In this document: positions 26,497-35,367 of the stretch, piece by piece
How positions within the stretch are numbered: the first letter of the stretch is position 1
How the letters are laid out: each line of letters opens with the position of its first letter
NCBI GenBank assembly: GCA_041660525.1
Contig: JBAZWD010000004.1
Coordinates: 1 to 64,000 of the forward strand
Length of the DNA stretch: 64,000 nucleotides
From: JABCZS01 sp041660525
GTDB lineage: Bacteria > Pseudomonadota > Gammaproteobacteria > JABCZS01
Reading direction: 5' to 3'
Made by a program: the position numbers and the translations under genes
Notes under the pieces: model-generated
Database searches by the model: none
What the model was told of the DNA's origin: nothing
Seen by the model: only the letters and a program-made list of their open reading frames with translations

Positions 26497-27853
26497 CTTG
26501 TTTAAACCACAGTTCGCGTTGTAATTTTGCTTGCGCATAAAACATCGCTTGACCTTCGATACATTGACAGCCGTGCTTTAAGCCATCTTGAATAAGTTGC
26601 GTAGACGTTGCTTGATAATTGGCATCCATGATAATTTTATCTTTAATAAAATTTATATCTTGAGGATTATAATGTTTAGCAGGAATAGTATTAATCAAAA
26701 TATCGTACGTAGCCTGTTTGGCTTGTTTTAGCGGCAAAATATCAACCGAATATTGCGTGCGATTATAAACTAAAACCTGAGCGCCTGTTTTTTTCAAGCT
26801 ATAAATAATGCTATTTGCTGCACCGCCTGCGCCTAATACAACAACTTTTTTATTGTTAAGATCTTGCGGCAATATTTTCACTACGGCTTCGCCATCTGTA
26901 TTGGCTGCTAAAAAACCATTTTGGGTTTTGATTAAAGTATTCGCCGCGCCTATTGCTTTTACTGCATCAGTTGTTTTACTACAAAAAGCTAACACAGCTT
27001 GTTTATGCGGCATAGTTACGCTTAAACCTTCCACAAATAAATTATTCATGAATTTTTCTAGCTCTTCAGGCTTCACATGAAATTTTACATAAACTGCATT
27101 TTGATGGTGTTTTACAAATTCCGCATTATGATAAATATGACCTATGCTTTGTATGACGGGGTCGCCTATTAATCCATATACTTTGGTTTGATCATTTAAT
27201 GTTGGATAATGATAAATATTAACGAGTTCATCCAAGGTTAATAACCCCGGTGCAATATTTTGCGTATCTACACTTGCATAGGTAAAATAATTTCCAAATA
27301 CTTTACCCAATATACGGCTGGTAACGCCAACTTCACCCATCGCATGGGTAATCAAATGATGCTGTGAATTTTGTTTTAAAAATTCTATAACCTGTAAAGT
27401 ATCTAAAATCGACTCGGCTGTTGTTATAATTTTATAAACATCAAAAACCGGGTTAATCATAGTATTTAATATTTTTTGTAAATCATCGGGCGTATTTACA
27501 AAATTATGATAAGAGCAAATCAGTTTTGTTTTTGAAGATAAGCTTTTTAGTTTTTGACAAAACGCTAAAGCAACATCATGTTCTATATCTAAATAATCTG
27601 GATTTAAGGTGATTAATTTTTCAATTATAGCTAAACGCTGTGCTTCATTACCTTGATAAACGCCGCCCTGCTCTGGTTTACGCAAAGTAAATAATACTGG
27701 TTTTTTTGCAAATACTTGCAACAGTTTAATTTTATCAAAATTTATTTCAGATAAATAATCAAGCCGAAATTCTAAAACATCTGCATGATGCGCTTGCTGA
27801 ATCAAGACTTGTGCTGATTCAATTGAATGAATGGGAATGATAGCGGTTAACAT
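26489..27853 (-). CDS. aroDE: Bifunctional 3-dehydroquinate dehydratase / shikimate dehydrogenase (AroDE fusion)
   Basis: A 454-residue fusion catalysing two consecutive shikimate-pathway steps. Residues 1-215 are a type I dehydroquinase with catalytic His116 (SYHNF) and Schiff-base Lys141 (YKIITTA). Residues 224-454 are shikimate dehydrogenase with Lys284 (MPHK), Asp320 (NTDGEA) and the NADP-binding GAGGAANSI. In the shikimate-binding loop GDPVIQSIGHIYHN the second serine of the usual SxS motif is glycine (residue 238). This domain order is known from plants and chlamydiae. The start follows the vapC stop by 12 bases with no strong ribosome site. Confidence 0.92.
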   Translation of the reverse strand: MLTAIIPIHSIESAQVLIQQAHHADVLEFRLDYLSEINFDKIKLLQVFAKKPVLFTLRKPEQGGVYQGNEAQRLAIIEKLITLNPDYLDIEHDVALAFCQKLKSLSSKTKLICSYHNFVNTPDDLQKILNTMINPVFDVYKIITTAESILDTLQVIEFLKQNSQHHLITHAMGEVGVTSRILGKVFGNYFTYASVDTQNIAPGLLTLDELVNIYHYPTLNDQTKVYGLIGDPVIQSIGHIYHNAEFVKHHQNAVYVKFHVKPEELEKFMNNLFVEGLSVTMPHKQAVLAFCSKTTDAVKAIGAANTLIKTQNGFLAANTDGEAVVKILPQDLNNKKVVVLGAGGAANSIIYSLKKTGAQVLVYNRTQYSVDILPLKQAKQATYDILINTIPAKHYNPQDINFIKDKIIMDANYQATSTQLIQDGLKHGCQCIEGQAMFYAQAKLQRELWFKQDE

Positions 27854-27865
27854 ATATCACTACAA

Positions 27866-28243
27866 TTAAGGTTTAAAAAAATGTGTTTTCAAATTCGCGA
27901 TCACAGAATAATGCTTTTTATTTCCAGTTACTAATTCTAAATCATTTTCCATAGCTGTTGCCGCAATAATTGCATCTCCAGAACGCATCCTTGCTGACAA
28001 TGCATATTCCTCAATGTAAATTGCAGCCCTGTGACCAATATTTTCAGTAAAAGGCAATACATGAATATTAAATTGTTTAACAAACTCTCGAATATTTTTT
28101 TGCTCCGTTTTATTACGAGCGCCCTGTAATAACTCCATAAAAGTTTGAATGGAGATTTTTCGTTCATTAGCATTTTCAAGCAGCTCTGCTGCTTTTTTGT
28201 GGCCTCGCTCTATCCAAATGAATATATCCGTATCAAATATCAT
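27866..28243 (-). CDS. VapC-like PIN-domain toxin
   Basis: 125-residue PIN-domain ribonuclease of the type II toxin family. Metal-binding acidic residues are visible: Asp4 and Asp6 (MIFDTDIFIW), Glu37 (TFMELL) and Asp90 (MRSGDAIIAATA). Members cleave tRNA or rRNA when free of antitoxin; the target here is unknown. It overlaps the antitoxin gene by 11 bases and is downstream of it, as in vapBC operons. Confidence 0.88.
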   Translation of the reverse strand: MIFDTDIFIWIERGHKKAAELLENANERKISIQTFMELLQGARNKTEQKNIREFVKQFNIHVLPFTENIGHRAAIYIEEYALSARMRSGDAIIAATAMENDLELVTGNKKHYSVIANLKTHFFKP

Positions 28244-28472
28244 CGTATCTTGCTCCTCGCAAGTGCTGCATTTCTTCTTCTACAGATAGCTTCTTATCTT
28301 TTTGCATACCAAAGAATGGATGATCAACCACTTTTCCAACTGTTTTAATAGGTGTTGGGATAATTTGTCCTTTTTCCTGCCCTCTATACATAATAGTAAC
28401 CACCTCATTGCGTTCTAAAGCTTTTAAAATATCTTTCATTTGATAACGTAATTCAACAATTGAAGCTTTCAT
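28233..28472 (-). CDS. Phd/YefM-like antitoxin of the PIN toxin
   Basis: 79-residue antitoxin. The N-terminus (MKASIVELRYQMKDILKALERNEVVTI) fits the Phd/YefM-type DNA-binding fold that inserts into the operator, and the C-terminal part (VEEEMQHLRGARYDD) would wrap the toxin. It precedes the toxin gene with an 11-base overlap. A 14-base-arm palindrome just upstream is the likely autoregulatory operator. Confidence 0.85.
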   Translation of the reverse strand: MKASIVELRYQMKDILKALERNEVVTIMYRGQEKGQIIPTPIKTVGKVVDHPFFGMQKDKKLSVEEEMQHLRGARYDDI

Positions 28473-28482
28473 TGGCTACCCC

Positions 28483-28517
28483 TTTTAATATGTATAGTTG
28501 TAGTATACATATTAAAA
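28483..28517. promoter_or_regulatory. Operator palindrome of the VapBC-like pair
   Basis: Perfect inverted repeat: TTTTAATATGTATA at 28483-28496 and its complement at 28504-28517, separated by GTTGTAG. It lies 11 bases before the antitoxin ATG. Position and symmetry fit binding by a toxin-antitoxin complex for autorepression. It could also form a hairpin in the leader, but the AT-rich arms make an operator more likely. Confidence 0.75.
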
Positions 28518-28613
28518 CTGTTGCTATCAATAATCAAACCTTGTGTATTAAAAAGATACCATTATTAAATTAATGGATCAATAAATATTTTTAATTGATA
28601 AATTTTTGGATCA

Positions 28614-29432
28614 TTAATGATTTTTTGCAAAAGTCACACGGGGCTGGCCCGCGATATCTAATAAAGTTTTGATGTCATCAAACTGTGCATCACGGCATAA
28701 AGCTTGGACAGCATCTTTTTGATCATAACCATGCTCTAGTAAAATATAACCTTTATTCACTAAATAATCACCTGCGTGATGAATAATATCTGAAAGCGCA
28801 TCTAATCCTGTTTCACCCGATGTTAATGCGCGCCTGGGCTCAAATTTTAATGCTGCTAAATGCGGATCGTGTTCAGCAATATAAGGAGGGTTACTGATAA
28901 TTAAATCAAATTTTTGGGCTGGAATATTTTTAAACCAATCGCTTAATAGAAATTCAATATTATTCACTTGATGAGCATGCGCATTATTGATTGCGACATC
29001 AAGCGCTTCTTGCGAAATATCTGTTGCCAGCATATGAATATTCGGTTTTAACTTTGCAAGTGTAATGGCAACACTGCCGCTACCTATGCCTAATTCTAAA
29101 ACTTTGCAGGGCTTATTGCCTATGAGTTTCAATGCCTCATCTACTAATAATTCCGTTTCAGGGCGCGGGATTAAAGTATCTTGTGTCACTTTAAAATTTA
29201 ACGAATAAAATTCTTGTTCGCCCAGGATGTAAGCAATGGGTTCACCCTGCTTACGTCTTTGAATTAAACTTTGAAATAATTTTCTTTCATCATCCGTTAA
29301 AAATTTTTCAGGATGTGTATATAAATAAGCTACATTTTTTTTTAATACATGTGCTAATAAGATTTCGCCGCTGCGGGATTCGCCTAACAGCATGTTGGTT
29401 TGTTTAAGTAGTTGAGTGATGGTATTAAGCAT
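28614..29432 (-). CDS. prmC: Release factor glutamine methyltransferase PrmC (HemK)
   Basis: Methylates the Gln of the GGQ motif of RF1 and RF2, needed for efficient termination. The protein has 272 residues. The SAM site VLELGIGSGSVAITLA and the catalytic NPPY (LIISNPPYIAEHDPHL) are visible. Its substrate gene prfA lies directly upstream on the same strand, as usual, but a 102-base family 2 palindrome separates the two. Confidence 0.95.
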   Translation of the reverse strand: MLNTITQLLKQTNMLLGESRSGEILLAHVLKKNVAYLYTHPEKFLTDDERKLFQSLIQRRKQGEPIAYILGEQEFYSLNFKVTQDTLIPRPETELLVDEALKLIGNKPCKVLELGIGSGSVAITLAKLKPNIHMLATDISQEALDVAINNAHAHQVNNIEFLLSDWFKNIPAQKFDLIISNPPYIAEHDPHLAALKFEPRRALTSGETGLDALSDIIHHAGDYLVNKGYILLEHGYDQKDAVQALCRDAQFDDIKTLLDIAGQPRVTFAKNH

Positions 29433-29454
29433 TATTTTCCGTGTTTTTACAGAC

Positions 29455-29556
29455 CCCAGAGGGCGAAAGATTTTTCGCCCCTACGGATGTTGGAGCTATC
29501 CACATATGATGCCTTGCAAACCTTCCGTAGGGGCGAAAAATCTTTCGCCCTCTGGG
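29455..29556. repeat. Palindromic element, family 2, copy 1 (MITE-like)
   Basis: Arms 29455-29487 and 29524-29556 are perfect 33-base reverse complements. Each arm also has its own hairpin, GGGCGAAA against TTTCGCCC. It lies inside the hemA-prfA-prmC operon between prfA and prmC, so it should be transcribed and form a very stable stem in the mRNA. A longer copy in the opposite orientation is at 46689-46837, sharing the arms and a central CATATGTGGATA. Confidence 0.92.
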
Positions 29557-29573
29557 TTTAGCGAGACTTTGCT

Positions 29574-30653
29574 TTACTCTATCGCTGCCAATTCATCAGC
29601 TTGGTTTTCTTGAATCAATACATCAATCACGGGATCTAAATTACCTTCCATAATATCCAGCAATTTATATAGCGTTAAATTAACCCGATGATCGGTTAGG
29701 CGGCCTTGTGGGAAATTGTAAGTGCGGATGCGTTCGGAGCGATCGCCGCTGCCAACTAAAAGACGGCGTGTGGCTGCTTTTGCTTGTTGTTGTTTGTCTT
29801 TTTCTGCTTGTTGAATTTTAGCGCTTAAAACACTCATCGCGCGGGCGCGGTTTTTATGTTGGGAGCGCTCATCTTGGCATTCAACAACAATGCCGGTTGG
29901 AAGATGGGTAATTCTGATTGCAGAATCCGTAGTGTTAACGTGTTGACCACCTGCGCCACTTGATCGAAACGTATCGACTTTTAAATCTGCAGGATTTATT
30001 TCTATCGCGGCAACTTCATCTAATTCAGGTAATATCGCAACAGTACATGCCGATGTATGAATACGACCTTGCGATTCTGTATCAGGGACGCGTTGCACAC
30101 GATGTGCACCGGATTCAAATTTTAATCGACCATAAGCACCTTGGCCCGTTAATAATAAAATAGCTTCTTTAAAGCCGCCGCGCTCACTGCTATGACTGCT
30201 AATGACTTGTGATTTCCAACCTTTTAATTCTGCATAACGGCTATACATACGGAATAAATCACCGGCAAAAATTCCAGCTTCATCACCCCCGGTGCCTGCA
30301 CGAATTTCAACAAACGCATTGCGTTCATCATCAGGATCTTTAGGTAATAATAATAATTGTAATTGTTGCTCGGCTGCTTCTTGCGCATCTTTGGCTGTAG
30401 CTAATTCTTCTTGTGCCATTTCGCGCATATCTTCATCGGGATCTTTTAACAAAAGCAGTGCATTTTCTAAACCTTGCGTGGCCGTTTGATAATCGTTAAA
30501 ACAACTCACGACCGGCTGAAGGTCTGCATATTCTTTTGAATAATTGCGATATTTTTCCATGTCATTTAAAACATTGGGATCAGAGAGCAAGGTATTTAAT
30601 TCTTGCGCCCGCGCGGTGATCATTTGTAATTTATCGTAGAGTGAGGATTTCAT
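29574..30653 (-). CDS. prfA: Peptide chain release factor 1
   Basis: Terminates translation at UAA and UAG. 359 residues, normal length. The peptidyl-hydrolysis motif GGQ is at residues 235-237. The codon-reading tripeptide is PDT (residues 190-192, in QRVPDTESQGRIHTS), which fits the RF1 pattern Pro-x-Thr. Its ATG overlaps the hemA stop (TAATG), so the two are translationally coupled. Confidence 0.97.
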   Translation of the reverse strand: MKSSLYDKLQMITARAQELNTLLSDPNVLNDMEKYRNYSKEYADLQPVVSCFNDYQTATQGLENALLLLKDPDEDMREMAQEELATAKDAQEAAEQQLQLLLLPKDPDDERNAFVEIRAGTGGDEAGIFAGDLFRMYSRYAELKGWKSQVISSHSSERGGFKEAILLLTGQGAYGRLKFESGAHRVQRVPDTESQGRIHTSACTVAILPELDEVAAIEINPADLKVDTFRSSGAGGQHVNTTDSAIRITHLPTGIVVECQDERSQHKNRARAMSVLSAKIQQAEKDKQQQAKAATRRLLVGSGDRSERIRTYNFPQGRLTDHRVNLTLYKLLDIMEGNLDPVIDVLIQENQADELAAIE

Positions 30654-31885
30654 TAGACGGCTACTTCTTCACGCATTGATGGCTCTGCAGATTCCAAGGT
30701 CACTTCGCGCAATTGCACGGTCGGTTGATGCATGAGTTTATTGGTTAAACGATGCGCTAATTGTTCTAGAATAAGTTTTGGATCTTGTTGATTATTTAAA
30801 GCGATCATAGCGGCTTTTAATTCCGCATCACGCAAACGCTCACCTTCTTGCCGATAGGAACGAATAATATGCGACGAACTTTGTGTACCTAACCATTGCA
30901 TAAATAAAGCAACGTGCTGATTAATAATCCGCATCGCTAAATGCGCCGCTTGTTGCCGTGCTTTAATACCAGCTTGCACTTGATCATGCAAAGCATCCAC
31001 ATCGTATAAATGTACATCATTTAACATCGCAACTTCAGGTTCTATATCGCGCGGCATCGCTAAATCAATTAATAATAACGGCCGGTTTTTACGCCATTGT
31101 AATGCGCGTTCTACACAACCTTTCCCCAAAACTGGTGTTGCGCTTGAAGTTGCAGAAATCACCACATCATGTTGCGCAAGAATACTGGAAATCATCGGCA
31201 ACGCAACTGCGCGACCTTGGTATTTTTGTGTAAATGCTTGTGCTTTTGCAAACGTACGATTTGCAAATGTAAATCGTCGCATACCGTGTTCATGTAAATG
31301 TTTAACACTCAGCTCTATCGTATCGCCCGCACCAATTAATAATGCGCTGCGCTCCGATAAATCAGTAAAAAATTGTTGGGTTAATTTTGCAGCGGTTGAA
31401 GCCACAGAAACTGGATTGACACCAATAGCAGTTTCACTGCGCACTGTTTTTGCGGTGGAAAAAACATTTTGGAATAAACGATTCAATAATTTACCCACCG
31501 TGCCCACTTGTTGTGCTTGTGCATAAGCTTGTTTTATTTGTCCTAAAATTTGTGGCTCACCCAAAATCATGGAATCTAAACCACAGGCGGTTTGCATAAT
31601 ATGACGCACTGCATCAGCATCTGAATACAATGTTAAATAAGGTAAATATTGCTCAGGATCAAGTTGATGGAAATCGCATAACCAAGCCGCTAATTTTTGC
31701 GGATGCAAAGTATCACAAAAAACTTCGGTACGATGGCAAGTCGAGAGAATAACCGCTTCATTAAAACCGGTTTGTCCGGCTAAATCGCGCAAGGCAATAG
31801 GCCATTCTTGCGGCGTTAACGCAAATTGCTCGCGCACATCTATTGGTGCGTTACGGTGACTTATACTGCAGATTACCAGTGCCAT
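30653..31885 (-). CDS. hemA: Glutamyl-tRNA reductase
   Basis: First committed step of C5 tetrapyrrole synthesis: reduces Glu-tRNA to glutamate-1-semialdehyde. 410 residues. The nucleophile Cys50 is in LSTCHRTEVF. The NADPH-binding region (SALLIGAGDTIELSVKHL) and the C-terminal dimerisation domain follow. The hemA-prfA-prmC order and divergence from the TPR-lolB-ispE genes match many gammaproteobacteria. Confidence 0.96.
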   Translation of the reverse strand: MALVICSISHRNAPIDVREQFALTPQEWPIALRDLAGQTGFNEAVILSTCHRTEVFCDTLHPQKLAAWLCDFHQLDPEQYLPYLTLYSDADAVRHIMQTACGLDSMILGEPQILGQIKQAYAQAQQVGTVGKLLNRLFQNVFSTAKTVRSETAIGVNPVSVASTAAKLTQQFFTDLSERSALLIGAGDTIELSVKHLHEHGMRRFTFANRTFAKAQAFTQKYQGRAVALPMISSILAQHDVVISATSSATPVLGKGCVERALQWRKNRPLLLIDLAMPRDIEPEVAMLNDVHLYDVDALHDQVQAGIKARQQAAHLAMRIINQHVALFMQWLGTQSSSHIIRSYRQEGERLRDAELKAAMIALNNQQDPKLILEQLAHRLTNKLMHQPTVQLREVTLESAEPSMREEVAV

Positions 31886-32018
31886 TTTTATCAGCCAAAT
31901 AACTTGTGACCCATACCCATTTCCCTAAACTCGCGGTCATTGTACTCCATGTTGGCTCAAGAATAAATCGCTCCTTACCAATATTAATAGTAACACTTGC
32001 AATATAACGATAATAATA

Positions 32019-32828
32019 ATGCGCAATCTCCCCTGGCTACATATCAGCGCGCTGATGGGTGTCTTTTTAGGCGGCCTGATATTAACCTTTTATGGTCCTA
32101 ACAAGCCTATCATTGCGGAAAATTACGCCATACAAGAAATGGCGCCGCGTGAAGATACTATGGATTATCATTTAATGATGGCTGACTTGGCTTGGCAGCG
32201 ACAATTATGGTCACAAGCTGCCGTTCATTATGCAGCCTTAGCGCAAAATACCCAGGAAGCCGAATTTGCGTTATTAGCCACGAGCGCAGCACTCGAAGCG
32301 CAATTATTACCATTAGCTAGACAAAACGCACAATTATGGGCCACCATCGAGCCAAACAATTCCAAAGCCCAAGCCTTAACCGCAGCATTATATATTGCTG
32401 AATATAATGAAGAATCTGCTTTTATTTATTTAAGCCATTTAATGGATTTCACCCCCGATGAAGCGCTTCCCCATTTATTAACCATAGGTACCAGCTTGCA
32501 TGATATAAAAGAACAAAACATGTTTTTTTCGCTGCTCCAACGTTTATCGAGCATTTATCAGCATCAACCCAGTATTTGGTTTGTATTAGCCAGACAAGCA
32601 CAAGGTCTTGAATATAATTCCCTTGCCCTACAAGCCACCGAGCAAGCCTTAGCTTTACAACCCAATTGGGTTTCCGCCATCGCTTTAAAAGTTCAACTTC
32701 TTTATCAAACCGGTCAAAAAATCAAAGCGCGTGATTATTTAGCCGTTGTCACCAAACGTTTGCCTGAGGAAACTGATTTGCAATTTATTTATACGCAAAT
32801 TAGCGATGAAATTGCTGTATCCAATTAA
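32019..32828 (+). CDS. TPR-repeat protein with N-terminal membrane anchor
   Basis: 269 residues. Residues 5-27 form a hydrophobic anchor (LHISALMGVFLGGLILTFYG), so the rest is probably periplasmic. Helical repeats with the TPR pattern follow, for example DLAWQRQLWSQAAVHYAALAQ and ALQATEQALALQPNWVSAIAL. TPR proteins of this kind often sit just before lolB in gammaproteobacteria. They are thought to assist envelope assembly; no specific function can be given. It ends 24 bases before lolB. Confidence 0.82.
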   Translation: MRNLPWLHISALMGVFLGGLILTFYGPNKPIIAENYAIQEMAPREDTMDYHLMMADLAWQRQLWSQAAVHYAALAQNTQEAEFALLATSAALEAQLLPLARQNAQLWATIEPNNSKAQALTAALYIAEYNEESAFIYLSHLMDFTPDEALPHLLTIGTSLHDIKEQNMFFSLLQRLSSIYQHQPSIWFVLARQAQGLEYNSLALQATEQALALQPNWVSAIALKVQLLYQTGQKIKARDYLAVVTKRLPEETDLQFIYTQISDEIAVSN

Positions 32829-32852
32829 TTTACGAAATGCTACACTGACAGG

Positions 32853-33434
32853 ATGCGTAATCCTATATTATTCTTATTTCTAACTTTTTTGCTTGTGGGC
32901 TGTGCCCAACATAAAGTCGCGCCCAATATGCCGACAGAAAATTTAGAAGATATTACCCATTGGGAAATTAACGGCAAGTTTTCAGTGAAACAACCTGACC
33001 AAGTAGTTTCTGCTAATTTACTTTGGCAACAATTCGCCAGTGATCGCTATGAAATTGGATTGCGAGGACCTTTAGGCCAAGGCAATGTGCAATTGTCAGG
33101 CTATCCCGATAAAGTGATATTCCAAGATGCGCACGGCGATAAAGAGACTGCTTATAATGCTGAATTATTGCTTTATCATCATACCGGCTGGTCTATGCCG
33201 ATAGAAAGTTTATATTATTGGGTACGTGGTTTGCCGGATCCTCATTATCAATACCAAGTAGTTCGTGATGAACACGGCAACTTATTACATTTAAAACAAC
33301 ATGGCTGGATAGTGGACTATGACAGTTACCAGCAAACCGATGATTATACCGTTCCGCGCAGAATGACTTTGAATTATACTGATACGCGCATTACTTTATT
33401 GTTAAAAACATGGCAGATCAATCCTACACATTAA
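32853..33434 (+). CDS. lolB: Outer-membrane lipoprotein receptor LolB
   Basis: Accepts lipoproteins from LolA and inserts them in the outer membrane. 193 residues with a lipoprotein signal peptide and the lipobox LLVGC (Cys17). The ITHWEINGKFSVKQPDQVVSANLLW region matches the LolB N-terminal strands. Its 3' end overlaps ispE by 25 bases, so the pair is cotranscribed. Confidence 0.92.
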   Translation: MRNPILFLFLTFLLVGCAQHKVAPNMPTENLEDITHWEINGKFSVKQPDQVVSANLLWQQFASDRYEIGLRGPLGQGNVQLSGYPDKVIFQDAHGDKETAYNAELLLYHHTGWSMPIESLYYWVRGLPDPHYQYQVVRDEHGNLLHLKQHGWIVDYDSYQQTDDYTVPRRMTLNYTDTRITLLLKTWQINPTH

Positions 33435-34249
33435 CCCTTCCATCGCCTGCCAAAATTAATTTGTTTTTACATATTATTGGTAAACGGCTAGATGGTTATC
33501 ATGATTTACAAACCGTTTTTCAATTTTTAAGTTTAAAAGACACTTTGAGTTTTAAACTTGAACCTGAAGAAATTATTTTAGAATCACAATTACCCGATGT
33601 TAAGCCAGAAGATAATTTAATCTTTAAGGCCGCACAATTATTAAAACAAACTACGGGTTGCACTCAAGGTGCGCGTATTTATTTAGAAAAAAATATTCCT
33701 ATGGGCGGCGGTTTTGGTGGTGGCAGTTCCAATGCTGCAACGACTTTAATCGCGCTCAACCGTTTATGGGAATTAAATTTAAGCACTGAAGCATTATTGC
33801 CTTTAGCAAGGCAATTGGGCGCAGATGTCAGTATTTTTATTTACGGCCATGCGGCTTTTGCAGAAGGTACCGGTGATAAATTTATACCCGTTAATCCCCC
33901 TGAGCCTTGGTATGTGATTTTAATGCCGCCTGTTCATGTCAGTACTGTTGCTATGTTTAAACATCCGCAATTAAGCCGTAATACTGCGCCCATTACTGTG
34001 GATGAATATTTAAACGGTTATCCTTGTCATAATGATTTTAGCCCCCTAGTTTGCCAAGAATATCCTGTAGTTAGAGAAACTTTGGACTGGCTAAAGCAAT
34101 TTGGTCCTGCTTGTTTAACCGGTAGCGGCGCGGGTTTATTTCTTCCTTGTCAAAATAAAGCCCAAGCTCAAGATATTATTGGACAAATTCCTGCCGGAAT
34201 GATAGGATGCGCAGCACAAGGGCAAAACCAATCCCCGCTTATTTATTGA
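33410..34249 (+). CDS. ispE: 4-diphosphocytidyl-2-C-methyl-D-erythritol kinase IspE
   Basis: GHMP-family kinase of the MEP isoprenoid pathway. 279 residues. Substrate region LPSPAKINLFLHIIGKR and the glycine-rich ATP loop PMGGGFGGGSSNAATTL are visible; LTGSGAGLF is the third GHMP motif. It starts within lolB and ends four bases before the tRNA-Gln gene. Confidence 0.96.
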   Translation: MADQSYTLTLPSPAKINLFLHIIGKRLDGYHDLQTVFQFLSLKDTLSFKLEPEEIILESQLPDVKPEDNLIFKAAQLLKQTTGCTQGARIYLEKNIPMGGGFGGGSSNAATTLIALNRLWELNLSTEALLPLARQLGADVSIFIYGHAAFAEGTGDKFIPVNPPEPWYVILMPPVHVSTVAMFKHPQLSRNTAPITVDEYLNGYPCHNDFSPLVCQEYPVVRETLDWLKQFGPACLTGSGAGLFLPCQNKAQAQDIIGQIPAGMIGCAAQGQNQSPLIY

Positions 34250-34253
34250 ACAT

Positions 34254-34328
34254 TGGGGTGTCGCCAAGCGGTAAGGCACTGGATTTTGATTCCAGCATAC
34301 CCAGGTTCGAATCCTGGCACCCCAGCCA
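34254..34328 (+). tRNA. tRNA-Gln (UUG)
   Basis: Cloverleaf with acceptor stem TGGGGTG/CACCCCA, discriminator G and encoded CCA. The anticodon stem CTGGA/TCCAG encloses loop TTTTGAT, anticodon TTG, reading CAA and CAG. The T-loop is GGTTCGAATCC. It lies between ispE and prs, the conserved gammaproteobacterial site, and is probably processed from that transcript. Confidence 0.97.
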
Positions 34329-34353
34329 TATTATTGTGAACAAAGATAGACAT

Positions 34354-35304
34354 ATGATTGATAATCTAATGATTTTCAGTGGCAATGCCACTCCTGTATT
34401 GGCCCAAGCTGTGGCTGATCATCTAAATATACCTCTTGGGAAAGCGCTGGTAAGCCGTTTTAGCGACGGTGAAATCCGCTTGGAAATATTAGAAAATGTG
34501 CGTGGTAAAGATGTATTTGTTGTGCAATCTACTTGCGCACCCAGCAATGATAATTTAATGGAATTATTGGTCATGGCGGATGCCCTGCGCCGTGCTTCTG
34601 CAAAAAAAATTACGGCTGTAATTCCCTATTTTGGCTATGCAAGACAAGACCGACGTGTACGTTCTGCGCGCGTTCCTATTACCGCTAAAGTCATAGCGGA
34701 TATGTTAGCTGCTGTTGGTTTTACACGTATAGTGACCGTTGATTTACACGCCGATCAAATTCAAGGGTTTTTTGATATGCCCGTGGATAACGTTTACGCC
34801 ACCAAAGTTTTATTAGCCGATATCCAAGCCCAGTACGATCACGATTTAACCATCGTATCACCTGATGTGGGCGGAGTCGTTCGTGCTCGTGCTTTTGCAA
34901 AACGTTTAAATGATGCGGAATTAGCGATTATCGATAAACGTCGCCCAAGACCTAATGAATCACAAGTTATGAATATTATTGGTGAAGTCAAAGGTCGCAC
35001 TTGTATTATTATTGACGATATCGTCGATACAGCCGGCACTTTATGTTTAGCCGCAAAAGCTTTAAAAGAAAGTGGCGCGAAAAAAGTTGCGGGTTATATT
35101 ACGCACCCTGTGCTTTCGGGCGATGCACTTAAAAATATCAGTGCATCAGAATTAGATGAAGTAGTCGTCACCGATACCATTCCATTATCAGAAGCCGCAC
35201 AAAAATGCAGCCGCATTCGTCAATTAAGTTTAAGTTGGACTTTATCTGAAGCGATTCATCGCATCAGTGAACAAGAATCTTTGAGTTGTATGTTTCCGGA
35301 ATAA
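34354..35304 (+). CDS. prs: Ribose-phosphate pyrophosphokinase
   Basis: Makes PRPP for nucleotide, histidine and tryptophan synthesis. From ATG 34354 it has 316 residues (E. coli 315). It shows the DNLMELLVMADALRRASAKKITAVIPYFGYARQDRR-type catalytic region and the PRPP-binding loop IIIDDIVDTAGTL. The frame is open upstream through the tRNA gene but that part is not coding. The start is 26 bases after the tRNA. Confidence 0.96.
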   Translation: MIDNLMIFSGNATPVLAQAVADHLNIPLGKALVSRFSDGEIRLEILENVRGKDVFVVQSTCAPSNDNLMELLVMADALRRASAKKITAVIPYFGYARQDRRVRSARVPITAKVIADMLAAVGFTRIVTVDLHADQIQGFFDMPVDNVYATKVLLADIQAQYDHDLTIVSPDVGGVVRARAFAKRLNDAELAIIDKRRPRPNESQVMNIIGEVKGRTCIIIDDIVDTAGTLCLAAKALKESGAKKVAGYITHPVLSGDALKNISASELDEVVVTDTIPLSEAAQKCSRIRQLSLSWTLSEAIHRISEQESLSCMFPE

Positions 35305-35333
35305 TTAACGATCGGGTCGCACGATCGTTAATT
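35303..35333 (+). promoter_or_regulatory. Strong hairpin between prs and rplY
   Basis: Perfect 12-base inverted repeat AATTAACGATCG around a GGTCGCA loop. The left arm overlaps the prs stop by two bases. There is no T-tract after it, so it is not a classical intrinsic terminator. It could stabilise the prs mRNA end, partly attenuate readthrough into rplY, or be a protein-binding palindrome. Confidence 0.6.
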
Positions 35334-35367
35334 GTTAAAGTTAGTTAATCATTAATGAGGTTTTATT

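Noticed and set aside
28551..28613. AT-rich imperfect hairpin after prmC as a terminator
   Set aside because: The possible stems are short and A/T-only, and cannot be told apart from background.
30081..30089. PDT in place of PAT as an altered RF1 specificity
   Set aside because: RF1 requires Pro-x-Thr; the middle residue varies among bacteria, so PDT does not imply changed codon reading.
34207..34353. N-terminal extension of prs through the tRNA gene
   Set aside because: The frame is open only by chance across tRNA-Gln. Family length and homology start at 34354.
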